Assembly (NCBI GenBank): GCA_002471185.1
Contig: DKPL01000073.1
Span: 1 to 14,070, forward strand
DNA length: 14,070 nt
Source: Bacteroides sp. UBA7335
GTDB lineage: Bacteria; Bacteroidota; Bacteroidia; Bacteroidales; Bacteroidaceae
Reading direction: 5' to 3'
In this document: one piece after another, positions 1-6,831 of the stretch
Layout: each line of letters starts with the position of its first letter
How positions within the stretch are numbered: position 1 is the stretch's first letter
Notes under the pieces: generated by a model
Told to the model about the DNA's origin: nothing
Seen by the model: only the letters and a program-made list of their open reading frames with translations
Databases searched by the model: none
Translations under genes and position numbers: made by a program

Positions 1-9
1 CAACCTATT

Positions 10-87
10 ATTTTGCTTGAGCCTTAATTCCCTTTTTAGAGCACTATCGTTACACCCCAAGAATAATGGATCCCATTTTGCTTGAGC
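10..87. repeat. 13-bp direct repeat, two copies 65 bp apart
   Basis: The 13-mer ATTTTGCTTGAGC occurs at 10-22 and again at 75-87 in the same orientation. The flanking bases differ. The copies lie downstream of the tRNA in a stretch (1-100) where I see no coding region. Role unknown; it could be the remnant of a small duplication or part of something that begins left of the window. Confidence 0.55.
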
Positions 88-100
88 AACTGATAGGTAT

Positions 101-137
101 TAAAAACAAAAAAGACAACCAAGAGTGGAAGCCTCTT
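101..137 (-). terminator. Probable terminator of the tRNA transcript
   Basis: Read on the minus strand, a 5-bp stem AAGAG/CTCTT (plus 133-137 and 121-125) with a 7-nt loop is followed a few bases later by a run of six T and further T-rich sequence. It lies about 30 bp past the tRNA 3' end. The stem is short, so the call is moderate. Confidence 0.4.
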
Positions 138-149
138 AATTGTCTAATT

Positions 150-165
150 AAAGTCTTTCGACTTT
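150..165 (-). other. GNRA-type hairpin in the tRNA 3' trailer
   Basis: On the minus strand a 6-bp stem AAAGTC/GACTTT closes a GAAA tetraloop, starting two bases after the tRNA discriminator base (167). No T-run follows directly, so it looks more like a trailer structure than a terminator. It may guide 3' processing of the tRNA; this is inference. Confidence 0.4.
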
Positions 166-166
166 G

Positions 167-240
167 TAGCGGGACCCGGGATTGAACCGGGGACCTCATG
201 ATTATGAATCATGCGCTCTAACCAGCTGAGCTATCCCGCC
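167..240 (-). tRNA. tRNA-Met (anticodon CAT)
   Basis: A complete cloverleaf can be drawn on the minus strand, 74 nt without an encoded CCA. It has a 7-bp acceptor stem (one G-T pair at its end), a D arm GCTC/GAGC, an anticodon stem CATGA/TCATG with loop TTCATAA, a T arm CCCGG/CCGGG with loop TTCAATC, and discriminator A. The anticodon is CAT. The acceptor end is paired and the anticodon stem lacks the three consecutive G-C pairs of initiator tRNAs, so this is most likely elongator tRNA-Met. A tRNA-Ile2 whose CAT is modified to lysidine cannot be fully excluded by eye. Confidence 0.95.
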
Positions 241-261
241 ATCATTTCTTGATTGCGGGTG

Positions 262-292
262 CAAAGATAGAGACTTTATTTTAATATCCAAA
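262..292 (-). promoter_or_regulatory. Bacteroidota-type promoter of the tRNA gene
   Basis: On the minus strand TTTG (plus 289-292) is followed after exactly 19 bp by TATCTTTG (plus 262-269). This matches the Bacteroidota primary sigma factor consensus TTTG-N19-21-TAnnTTTG. The predicted transcription start is around 254, about 14 bp before the mature tRNA. It is the cleanest promoter in the window. Confidence 0.75.
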
Positions 293-580
293 ACTTTCGA
301 GGTTTTTTTTTGATAACATCTAAGTTTTATGGCAGCTAGAAGTAATATTCCTACAACAATACAAATCAACAATAATGCCATACAAATCAGTTACACACAA
401 GAAGCAACAGCACAAAACACTAATAATCAATAAAGTAAACAAAAAACCAGCAAGAAACGAAAGACACGAATAAAAATGAGTATTAATTATTCTATACTAT
501 TGCAGAAATTATTATTTATTTATGCGCTATTATTTGAAAAAAGTATTTATCTTGTCGCACACTAATACAAGAAAAAAACT
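293..580. other. Intergenic, no supported gene
   Basis: This AT-rich stretch separates the divergently transcribed tRNA and START-like gene. Plus-strand 329-433 holds a 34-codon frame rich in Asn, Gln and Thr that looks like a by-product of A-rich DNA. The minus strand holds a short hydrophobic frame (202-381) that runs into the tRNA. I could not identify a convincing TAnnTTTG box for the gene at 581; the nearest sequences (around 531-555) match only partly. Confidence 0.5.
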
Positions 581-967
581 ATGAAGAGAGAGAAAATACA
601 CATGGAGTATCTTTTAAATGGTGCTTCTAAAAACATCCTTTGGTCATCTATAAGTACTCCTTCGGGCTTAGAGAACTGGTTTGCCGATAAAGTATTCTCA
701 AATGATAAAATAGTAGAGTTTCATTGGGGAAAAACAGAACAACGCATAGCAGAAATAACCGCTATTAGATCTTATTCATATATTCGATTTCATTGGGTAG
801 ATGACGAAAACCCTCGCGATTATTTTGAAATAAGAATGAATTATAATGAGCTAACAGGAGATTATGTACTCGAAATCATAGACTATTCTGACCCAGACGA
901 AGTTGACGATACAAAAGAGTTGTGGGATTCACAAGTCTCAAAACTTAGAAGGACCTGTGGTTTTTAG
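581..967 (+). CDS. START-like domain protein (SRPBCC/AHSA1 superfamily)
   Basis: This 128-residue protein has no signal peptide or membrane segment and should be cytosolic. It resembles the small START-like proteins conserved in Bacteroidales: an N-terminal MEYLLN strand, a central helix ending in LENWFADKV, the strand FHWGKTEQRIAEI, the motif IRFHWVDDE, the strand ELTGDYVLEI and a C-terminal helix ending in KLRRTCGF. The fold forms a hydrophobic cavity in the wider superfamily, but the ligand and role here are unknown. The start at 581 (MKREKIHMEYLL) is preferred over the ATG at 602 because family members, as I recall them, carry a similar short leader before MEYLL. The LptF/G-family permease follows after 79 bp; that gap contains its own promoter, so co-transcription is possible but not required. 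Confidence 0.88.
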   Translation: MKREKIHMEYLLNGASKNILWSSISTPSGLENWFADKVFSNDKIVEFHWGKTEQRIAEITAIRSYSYIRFHWVDDENPRDYFEIRMNYNELTGDYVLEIIDYSDPDEVDDTKELWDSQVSKLRRTCGF

Positions 968-986
968 TTAACTTTCAATTAAAAAC

Positions 987-1017
987 TTTCCACACTTCTA
1001 TTTTTATGCTAATTTTG
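987..1017 (+). promoter_or_regulatory. Promoter upstream of the LptF/G permease
   Basis: TAATTTTG at 1010-1017 matches the -7 consensus TAnnTTTG exactly. TTTC at 987-990 stands 19 bp upstream as a near-match to the -33 TTTG box. Transcription would start near 1024, giving a leader of about 22 nt before the ATG at 1047. It probably drives the permease and ribBA. Confidence 0.6.
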
Positions 1018-1046
1018 CACCTCAACTTATGAATTAAGGGTTTAAG

Positions 1047-2948
1047 ATGCTACGCATAAAAAGATTAGATATATTTATCATTAAAAGTTTTTTACTTTTA
1101 TTTATTGGCACATTCTTCATCTGTCTCTTCATCTTCATGATGCAGTTTCTTTGGAGATATGTAGACGACTTAGTGGGAAAAGGATTAGAAATGACTGTCA
1201 TGGGTCAATTCTTCTTCTATTCAGCATTAACTCTCGTGCCAGCTGCCCTCCCATTAGCTGTATTATTAGCTTCACTTATCACATTTGGAAACTTCGGAGA
1301 AAGATATGAGTTGCTAGCAATGAAAGCTGCCGGCATTTCGCTTATCAAAATTATGCGTCCGCTTGCCGTTTTGGTAATTATCATTTGTGGTATATCTTTC
1401 TACTTCCAAAATGTTATTGGCCCTATGGCCTCCGAGAAGTTAGGAACCTTACTCATTTCAGTAAAACAAAAATCTCCTGAATTAGACATCCCAGAAGGAG
1501 CTTTCTATTCAGAAATCCCCAATTATCACATTCGAGTTGCAAAAAAAAATCGTAAATCGGGGATGCTATATGATGTGTTAATATACAATTTGAAAGATGG
1601 AGTAGAAAATGCGCATATAATTTACGCCGATTCAGGTAGAATGGAGATGACAGCTGATAAACAGCACCTTAACTTACATCTATACAGTGGTGAACTTTTT
1701 GAAAATTTAAAAAGTCAAAATGTAAAAAGCCAAAACGTACCTTATCGAAGAGAGTCTTTTAGCGAAAAACACTCTATTATTGAGTTCGACTCTGATTTCA
1801 ATATGGCGGATGCTAGCATTATGAGCAATCAAGCTACTACAAAAAACATGAAAGTACTACGAGCAGACATTGACTCAATGATGATAATTGGCGATAGCAT
1901 CGGTAGACAATATTTCAAAGAAGCCCAAGGTAGTACTTACTCAATATCAACTCGATTATCAAAAACAGACTCGATTAAATATCTTGAGACTGATATAAAC
2001 ACAATCAATTTAGACAGTATTTTCGAGTCGGCTACTTTAACTCAAAAGCAGCGTGCCATAAACTCAGCAACTAGTCGTACAGAGAGTTTACAAAGTGACT
2101 TTAATTTCAAAAAATACACTATGGAAAGTAATGATTTCCAGATTCGTAGACATGAAATAGAGTGGCACAAAAAAATAACAATTTCATTATCGTGTCTTCT
2201 CTTCTTCTTTATCGGTGCTCCACTTGGAGGTATCATTCGTAAAGGTGGATTGGGAATGCCGGTTATTATCTCTGTATTGCTCTTTATTATCTATTATGTA
2301 ATTGATACTAGTGGATTTAAAATGGCACGTGATGGTAGATGGATTGTTTGGATGGGGGTATGGCTTAGCTCAGCAATATTAGCACCGCTGGGGTTGTTTC
2401 TAACCTATAAATCAAACAAAGACTCTGTAGTGTTGAATGCAGACGCTTATGTCAGCTTTATCAAACGTATGATTGGCATTCGAAGTGTAAGGCATTTATT
2501 CAGAAAAGAGGTTGTCATCCATGATCCTAATTACAACCAAATGCCCAAGAAACTAGAACAACTTACAGAATCGTGTAAAAAATATATTCAAGCCAATCAT
2601 TTAACCAAGGCACCAAACTATTTCAAGCTTTGGTTTACCACAAATGAAGATTCAGAAATCAAGAAGATAAATCAGCACTTAGAATCAGTTATAGAAGAGT
2701 TGTCTAACTCACGCTCTATGACGATAGTAAATTTGCTAAATAACTATCCGGTAATACCAACTACAGCCCATTTGAGACCATTCCACATCTATTGGCTAAA
2801 CCTGATTGCTGCAGTAGTTCTTCCGGTAGGTCTGTTTTTCTACATCCGAATTTGGATTTTCCGTATTCGATTGGCCAAAGACATGGAACGTGTTATTAAA
2901 AACAATGAACAAATAGAACACGTTATCAAAGAAGGAAAAAATTTATAA
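1047..2948 (+). CDS. LptF/LptG-family permease (YjgP/YjgQ family), long Bacteroidales form
   Basis: This inner-membrane protein of 633 residues belongs to the family whose members form the transmembrane part of the LptB2FG transporter, which extracts lipopolysaccharide and passes it to the periplasmic LptC/LptA bridge. Three N-terminal membrane segments (about 12-34, 55-80 and 103-122) are followed by a long periplasmic region (about 125-372) and three more segments (about 376-396, 402-420 and 430-454). The family motif around FGERYELLAMKAAGIS (84-99) and the C-terminal GAPLGGIIRKGGLG stretch (390-403) are clear. Typical LptF/LptG proteins are about 360 residues. This one has a C-terminal extension (about 455-633) with a soluble stretch and a seventh membrane segment (about 582-602), which I associate with Bacteroidales homologues. 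Whether it acts as LptF or LptG cannot be decided here. ribBA starts 20 bp after the stop, suggesting one transcript. Confidence 0.9.
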   Translation: MLRIKRLDIFIIKSFLLLFIGTFFICLFIFMMQFLWRYVDDLVGKGLEMTVMGQFFFYSALTLVPAALPLAVLLASLITFGNFGERYELLAMKAAGISLIKIMRPLAVLVIIICGISFYFQNVIGPMASEKLGTLLISVKQKSPELDIPEGAFYSEIPNYHIRVAKKNRKSGMLYDVLIYNLKDGVENAHIIYADSGRMEMTADKQHLNLHLYSGELFENLKSQNVKSQNVPYRRESFSEKHSIIEFDSDFNMADASIMSNQATTKNMKVLRADIDSMMIIGDSIGRQYFKEAQGSTYSISTRLSKTDSIKYLETDINTINLDSIFESATLTQKQRAINSATSRTESLQSDFNFKKYTMESNDFQIRRHEIEWHKKITISLSCLLFFFIGAPLGGIIRKGGLGMPVIISVLLFIIYYVIDTSGFKMARDGRWIVWMGVWLSSAILAPLGLFLTYKSNKDSVVLNADAYVSFIKRMIGIRSVRHLFRKEVVIHDPNYNQMPKKLEQLTESCKKYIQANHLTKAPNYFKLWFTTNEDSEIKKINQHLESVIEELSNSRSMTIVNLLNNYPVIPTTAHLRPFHIYWLNLIAAVVLPVGLFFYIRIWIFRIRLAKDMERVIKNNEQIEHVIKEGKNL

Positions 2949-2968
2949 ATCATTTATACTTTTATAGT

Positions 2969-4183
2969 ATGGAAAGAATCAAGTTAGATACGATTGAAGA
3001 GGCGATTGAAGACTTCAAAAGAGGTGAATTCGTCATTGTTGTAGACGATGAAGATCGTGAAAACGAAGGTGATTTAATTATTGCAGCCGAAATGATCACA
3101 CCCGAAAAGGTTAACTTCATGTTGAAACATGCTCGTGGATTGCTTTGTGCTCCCATTACTGTTTCACGTTGTAAAGAGCTTGACTTACCTCATCAGGTTA
3201 GTGATAACACTTCAATATTAGGAACCCCTTTCACTGTTACAATTGACAAGCTAGAAGGCTGTTCTACCGGAGTATCAGCTGCAGATCGCGCTGCTACTAT
3301 CCAAGCATTGGCAGACCCTACATCAACTGCGACTACTTTTGGACGCCCAGGACATGTAAACCCATTATATGCACAAGAGAAAGGCGTATTGAGAAGAGCC
3401 GGTCATACCGAAGCCACTATTGATATGGCACGCCTGGCAGGACTTTATCCAGCAGGTGCACTTATGGAAATCATGAATGAAGATGGAACAATGGCACGTC
3501 TACCGGAACTTCGCAAAATGGCAGATGAGTTCAATTTAAAATTGATATCAATTCATGATTTGATAGCTTACCGCATAAACCAAGAGTCAATTGTAGATAA
3601 AGGAGTGGAAGTACATATGCCTACCGAATATGGCGACTTCAGGTTGATCCCATTTCGCCAAAAGTCCAATGGTTTAGAGCATGTAGCGCTATTCAAAGGA
3701 GAGTGGAGTGCTGATGAACCAATTTTGGTACGTGTACACTCGTCATGTATCACCGGTGACATTTTTGGTTCGAAACGTTGTGATTGTGGCGAACAGCTAC
3801 ACAAAGCCATGGAGCTAATCAATAAAGAAGGAAAAGGCGCTATCGTATATCTGAATCAAGAAGGACGTGGTATCGGACTTATGGAAAAGATGAAAGCTTA
3901 TAAACTACAAGAAGATGGCATGGACACTGTAGATGCCAATGTATGCTTGGGTCACTTGGCCGATGAGCGCGATTATGGTGTTGGAGCGCAAATACTTCGT
4001 GAATTGGGCGTTCATAAAATGCGACTTATGACAAATAATCCTGTGAAGCGTGTAGGTTTAGAAGCATACGGATTGGAAATCGTAGAGAATGTTCCAGTAG
4101 AAACCGTTCCTAATCCATTTAATATGCGTTATTTAAAAACAAAAAAAGAACGTATGGGACACACCCTACATTTCAACAAGTAA
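2969..4183 (+). CDS. ribBA: RibBA: 3,4-dihydroxy-2-butanone 4-phosphate synthase / GTP cyclohydrolase II
   Basis: This 404-residue bifunctional cytosolic enzyme supplies both entry points of riboflavin synthesis. The N-terminal RibB domain (about 5-205) converts ribulose 5-phosphate to 3,4-dihydroxy-2-butanone 4-phosphate plus formate. It shows the acidic metal and substrate loop DDEDRENEGD (26-35), GHTEATID with H146, and ALMEIMNEDG with E167. The C-terminal RibA domain (about 210-400) opens GTP and shows RVHSSCITGDIFGSKRCDCG, with zinc ligands C260, C271 and C273, then NQEGRGIGL with R300, and the nucleotide-binding TNNPVKRVGLEAYG. Length and both active sites match complete RibBA proteins, so both activities should be intact. 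It lies 20 bp behind the permease gene, with no room for an FMN riboswitch, so regulation probably follows the upstream promoter. Confidence 0.97.
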   Translation: MERIKLDTIEEAIEDFKRGEFVIVVDDEDRENEGDLIIAAEMITPEKVNFMLKHARGLLCAPITVSRCKELDLPHQVSDNTSILGTPFTVTIDKLEGCSTGVSAADRAATIQALADPTSTATTFGRPGHVNPLYAQEKGVLRRAGHTEATIDMARLAGLYPAGALMEIMNEDGTMARLPELRKMADEFNLKLISIHDLIAYRINQESIVDKGVEVHMPTEYGDFRLIPFRQKSNGLEHVALFKGEWSADEPILVRVHSSCITGDIFGSKRCDCGEQLHKAMELINKEGKGAIVYLNQEGRGIGLMEKMKAYKLQEDGMDTVDANVCLGHLADERDYGVGAQILRELGVHKMRLMTNNPVKRVGLEAYGLEIVENVPVETVPNPFNMRYLKTKKERMGHTLHFNK

Positions 4184-4217
4184 TATTTTACATTTTGTTT
4201 CAATAAATAAAATATTA
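4181..4217. repeat. 10-bp AT-only inverted repeat at the end of ribBA
   Basis: TAATATTTTA at 4181-4190 is exactly repeated in inverse as TAAAATATTA at 4208-4217, with a 17-nt spacer. The left arm begins with the ribBA stop codon and the right arm ends 4 bp before the -7 box of the next gene. As RNA it would be a weak hairpin followed by a T-rich stretch. It could be a weak terminator, or simply reflect the AT-rich composition. Confidence 0.4.
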
Positions 4218-4229
4218 TCATTATTTTTG
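4198..4229 (+). promoter_or_regulatory. Promoter of the aminotransferase gene
   Basis: TATTTTTG at 4222-4229 fits the TAnnTTTG box. TTTC at 4198-4201 lies 20 bp upstream; an exact TTTG at 4194-4197 gives a 24-bp spacer. Transcription would start near 4236, leaving a leader of roughly 30 nt. The gene is thus probably expressed independently of ribBA. Confidence 0.6.
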
Positions 4230-4267
4230 TAACCAAAATCACTCAACAACAATTAAATAGATACGAA

Positions 4268-5461
4268 ATGAATCAATTATCAGACCGTTTGAACAGTTTG
4301 TCGCCATCAGCTACACTTGCTATGTCACAAAAAAGCAATGAGTTAAAGGCACAAGGCATTGATGTTATTAACTTGAGCGTAGGTGAACCTGATTTCAACA
4401 CACCCGAGCACATCAAAGAAGCTGCAAAAAAAGCCATTGATGATAACTTTTCGCGTTATTCGCCAGTTCCAGGATATCCAGGACTTCGCAATGCAATCGT
4501 TGAAAAACTTAAAAACGAAAATAATCTAGAATATACAGCTGCACAAATTTCTTGTGCTAATGGTGCAAAGCAATCAGTTTGCAATGTTATTTTAGTATTG
4601 GTTAATCCAGGCGATGAAGTGATTGTGCCAGCTCCATTTTGGGTAAGCTACCCAGAGATGGTGAAGCTCGCAGAAGGAACTCCAGTAATTGTATCAGCTG
4701 GTATTGAGCAAGACTTTAAAATCACTCCAGCTCAACTTGAAGCTGCTATTACTCCAAAAACAAAAGCATTGATTCTTTGCTCACCTTCTAACCCAACTGG
4801 TTCGGTATACAGCAAAGAAGAATTGGCAGGTTTAGCTGAAGTTCTTGAAAGACACCCACAAGTTGTTGTTATTGCAGACGAAATTTATGAGCACATCAAT
4901 TATATTGGTAAACACGAAAGTATTGCTCAATTCCCAGCAATGAAAGAACGTACTGTTATTGTGAACGGTGTGTCTAAAGCGTACGCTATGACTGGATGGA
5001 GAATTGGTTTTATCGCTGGTCCTGAATGGATTGTTAAAGCGGTAAACAAACTTCAAGGTCAATATACATCAGGACCATGCTCTGTATCACAAAAAGCTGC
5101 AGAAGCTGCATATACTGGCACTCAAGCTCCTGTTGAAGAGATGCGTAAAGCATTTGCCCGTCGTCGTGATCTGATTGTTAGCTTAGCAAAAGAGGTGCCA
5201 GGATTTGAGGTTAATGTTCCAGAAGGCGCTTTTTATCTATTCCCTAAATGCGATTCATTTTTCGGAAAATCGGCAGGCGAACGTACAATTGCTGATTCTG
5301 ACGATTTAGCGTTGTATCTACTCGAAGAAGCTCATGTAGCGTGCGTAGGTGGTTCTTCTTTTGGTGCACCCGACTGTATACGTATGAGTTATGCTACAAG
5401 CGATGAAAACATCGTGAAAGCTATTTCTCGCATTAAAGAAGCTCTAGCTAAACTTAAATAA
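4268..5461 (+). CDS. aspC: Pyridoxal-phosphate aminotransferase, class I, aspartate aminotransferase type
   Basis: This 397-residue cytosolic enzyme should transfer the amino group between aspartate and 2-oxoglutarate, with PLP as cofactor. Fold type I landmarks are all present: the N-terminal LSVGEPDFNTP (36-46), SRYSPVPGYPGLR (62-74), SPSNPTG with N175, ADEIYEHI with D204 and Y207, the Schiff-base lysine K237 in VNGVSKAYAMTGWRIGF, R245, and the C-terminal substrate-carboxylate arginine R372 in CIRMSYATS. The N-terminal NLSVGEPDF pattern is that of the prokaryotic Ib aspartate aminotransferases rather than E. coli AspC. Some members of this group also use prephenate or aromatic substrates, so the exact substrate range is open. 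It has its own promoter and is followed by a strong terminator, so it looks monocistronic. Confidence 0.93.
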   Translation: MNQLSDRLNSLSPSATLAMSQKSNELKAQGIDVINLSVGEPDFNTPEHIKEAAKKAIDDNFSRYSPVPGYPGLRNAIVEKLKNENNLEYTAAQISCANGAKQSVCNVILVLVNPGDEVIVPAPFWVSYPEMVKLAEGTPVIVSAGIEQDFKITPAQLEAAITPKTKALILCSPSNPTGSVYSKEELAGLAEVLERHPQVVVIADEIYEHINYIGKHESIAQFPAMKERTVIVNGVSKAYAMTGWRIGFIAGPEWIVKAVNKLQGQYTSGPCSVSQKAAEAAYTGTQAPVEEMRKAFARRRDLIVSLAKEVPGFEVNVPEGAFYLFPKCDSFFGKSAGERTIADSDDLALYLLEEAHVACVGGSSFGAPDCIRMSYATSDENIVKAISRIKEALAKLK

Positions 5462-5496
5462 AAGTAAACCACAGGTTATACTATCAAACCTTATAC

Positions 5497-5533
5497 AAAA
5501 GGCGATAACTACTCATTCAAGTTATCGCCTTTT
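5497..5533 (+). terminator. Strong intrinsic terminator after the aminotransferase gene
   Basis: A perfect 14-bp stem (5497-5510 with 5520-5533, core AGGCGATAACT/AGTTATCGCCT) closes a 9-nt loop and runs into TTTTATTTATA. It starts 36 bp after the stop codon. Flanking A and T runs would allow some function in the opposite direction too. Confidence 0.9.
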
Positions 5534-5737
5534 ATTTATATTACAAATGGTATCAAAATGCAGAAAAGAACCAATTGATATTTAGCTGACTTCGTACGAT
5601 TATCGATCCAGATTTGCGCCAAACATGATGTCACAATGTTGACTGCACAGCATCAAAAATGCATCATCCATAAACATTTTCATAAAAAAGGCATCCCTGC
5701 TTATCTAACCTATTAATTGGTTGACTCTTTATATACG
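5534..5737. other. Gene-free spacer between two terminators
   Basis: These roughly 200 bp lie between the two terminator hairpins of the converging aminotransferase and ferredoxin genes. I see no promoter box, RNA gene or repeat. A 27-codon minus-strand frame (5600-5683) with many methionines is the only short frame worth naming, and nothing supports its expression. Confidence 0.5.
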
Positions 5738-5776
5738 AAAATAGGCTGTATCAACTTAGTCGATACAGCCTATTTT
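5738..5776 (-). terminator. Terminator of the ferredoxin gene, possibly bidirectional
   Basis: A perfect 15-bp stem (5738-5752 with 5762-5776, core TAGGCTGTATC/GATACAGCCTA) closes a 9-nt loop and is bounded by A4 and T4 runs. It begins 24 bp after the minus-strand ferredoxin stop. On the plus strand it is followed by TTTTATTT, so it could also stop read-through from the left. Confidence 0.85.
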
Positions 5777-5799
5777 ATTTCTTATAACTCTATTGTTTA

Positions 5800-5967
5800 T
5801 TAAGCTGGGTGAATTGCTTCAGAAGGACAAACATCAGCACAAGTACCACAGTCTGTACACAACTCAGGGTTGATTACATAGATATCACCTTCAGAGATAG
5901 CTTCTACTGGACACTCGTCGATACAAGTTCCGCAAGCAATACAATCGTCATTAATTACGTAAGCCAT
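5800..5967 (-). CDS. 2[4Fe-4S] ferredoxin, clostridial type, 55 residues
   Basis: The minus strand encodes MAYVINDDCIACGTC and continues to SEAIHPA, 55 residues. Two CxxCxxCxxxCP motifs are present: C9, C12, C15, C19-P20 and C37, C40, C43, C47-P48. They form the internally duplicated fold that binds two [4Fe-4S] clusters. Such soluble low-potential carriers serve pyruvate:ferredoxin oxidoreductase, hydrogenases and similar enzymes of anaerobic metabolism. The partner here is not shown by the neighbours. Length is normal for the family and no residue is missing. The gene has its own TATTTTTG promoter box and a hairpin terminator, so it is a single-gene unit, as expected for a highly expressed carrier. 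Confidence 0.97.
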   Translation of the reverse strand: MAYVINDDCIACGTCIDECPVEAISEGDIYVINPELCTDCGTCADVCPSEAIHPA

Positions 5968-6006
5968 TTTGTTTAAAATTTAAATTATTAGTACTAATTC
6001 AGACGA

Positions 6007-6014
6007 CAAAAATA
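6007..6014 (-). promoter_or_regulatory. -7 promoter box of the ferredoxin gene
   Basis: On the minus strand TATTTTTG fits the TAnnTTTG consensus and lies 39 bp before the ATG. I see no clear TTTG at the -33 position, so the call rests on the -7 box and its location. Confidence 0.55.
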
Positions 6015-6123
6015 AATGTTTTCTTGAATACTTAGATTCAATCTGGTTGAAAATCTTATAATTTGTAATACTTCTAAATAAGAAGCAATACAATAAATCA
6101 GGGCTAAAGTCGTTTTTATTGAT

Positions 6124-6828
6124 GTGAAGCGTATTACATTATTTCTTTTTATTATCTTGTGTGTAGCCATAAGCATGGCTGCCCAAACTCGTAAAGTGCA
6201 GAATCGTCCGTACATCGACCAACGGCTCTGGCATTATGGTTTTTTGGTGGGCATCCATATGCAAGACTACAAAATAGTAAATAATGGCATTGCCACCGAT
6301 GATGGTGAAGTGTGGTTTGCCGATGTTCCAGAATACTCTCCAGGTTTTTCGGTAGGAGTTCTTGGCGAGCTTTATCTCAATAAGCATATGTCACTTCGCT
6401 TTGTACCAACCCTTTCATTTGGCGACAAGCGTGTAGTGTGGCGCGAACAAGAAAGTGGAGAGCGTCAATCTCAAAATGTAAAATCGGCTTATCTAGGAGT
6501 TCCTATCGATCTTAAGTTTTCAGCTGAACGCTTTAATAACTACCGCCCGTACGTAATGGTGGGACTAAGCCCAACAATGGATCTCAGCATTAAAAAAGCG
6601 CGTCCGCTTTTAGTGAAACCATTCGACTGTTTTATTGAAGTAGGAATGGGATGCGATGTCTATCTCCCATTTTTCAAATTGATTCCCGAATTAAAATTTT
6701 GTTTTGGGTTAGCCAACATCATCGAAAAGAAACGTACTGACCTCACCGACAAATCACTGATGAAGTTTACAGAGTCTATAGACAAAGTAAAGTCTCGCAT
6801 GATTGCCCTCACTTTCTATTTCGAATAA
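6124..6828 (+). CDS. PorT-family outer-membrane beta-barrel protein
   Basis: This 234-residue protein has a Sec signal peptide, MKRITLFLFIILCVAISMA, with likely cleavage after A19. A region of alternating amphipathic strands and Gly/aromatic turns follows: HYGFLVGIHM, GFSVGVLGELYLNKHMSLRFVPTLSFG, YLGVPIDLKFS, YRPYVMVGLS and the terminal strand MIALTFYFE. This pattern fits the PorT-like eight-stranded barrel family. PorT of Porphyromonas gingivalis belongs to the type IX secretion system, but relatives are widespread in Bacteroidales, including species without that system, so a secretion role is not implied. The start is GTG at 6124; the overlapping ATG at 6122 is followed at once by a stop. 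The HD-domain gene begins 3 bp after the stop. A degenerate TA-N3-TTTG sequence at 6057-6065 may be its promoter. Confidence 0.85.
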   Translation: MKRITLFLFIILCVAISMAAQTRKVQNRPYIDQRLWHYGFLVGIHMQDYKIVNNGIATDDGEVWFADVPEYSPGFSVGVLGELYLNKHMSLRFVPTLSFGDKRVVWREQESGERQSQNVKSAYLGVPIDLKFSAERFNNYRPYVMVGLSPTMDLSIKKARPLLVKPFDCFIEVGMGCDVYLPFFKLIPELKFCFGLANIIEKKRTDLTDKSLMKFTESIDKVKSRMIALTFYFE

Positions 6829-6831
6829 TCT

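Noticed and set aside
1..14. 14-bp match between 1-14 and 8551-8564 (inside metA)
   Set aside because: A single match of this length is about what chance predicts over 14 kb of AT-rich sequence, and the flanks differ.
329..433. 34-codon plus-strand frame in the intergenic region
   Set aside because: Composition is dominated by Asn, Gln, Thr and Ala as expected from A-rich DNA, there is no promoter box, and it resembles no family I know.
548..555. Promoter box TATCTTGT ahead of the START-like gene
   Set aside because: Only a partial match to TAnnTTTG, and the nearest TTTG is 11 bp upstream, too close for a -33 box.
2949..2968. FMN riboswitch ahead of ribBA
   Set aside because: Only 20 bp separate ribBA from the upstream gene, too short for the aptamer.
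5600..5683. 27-codon minus-strand frame rich in methionine
   Set aside because: Lies between two terminators with no promoter box, is very short, and has no recognisable motif.
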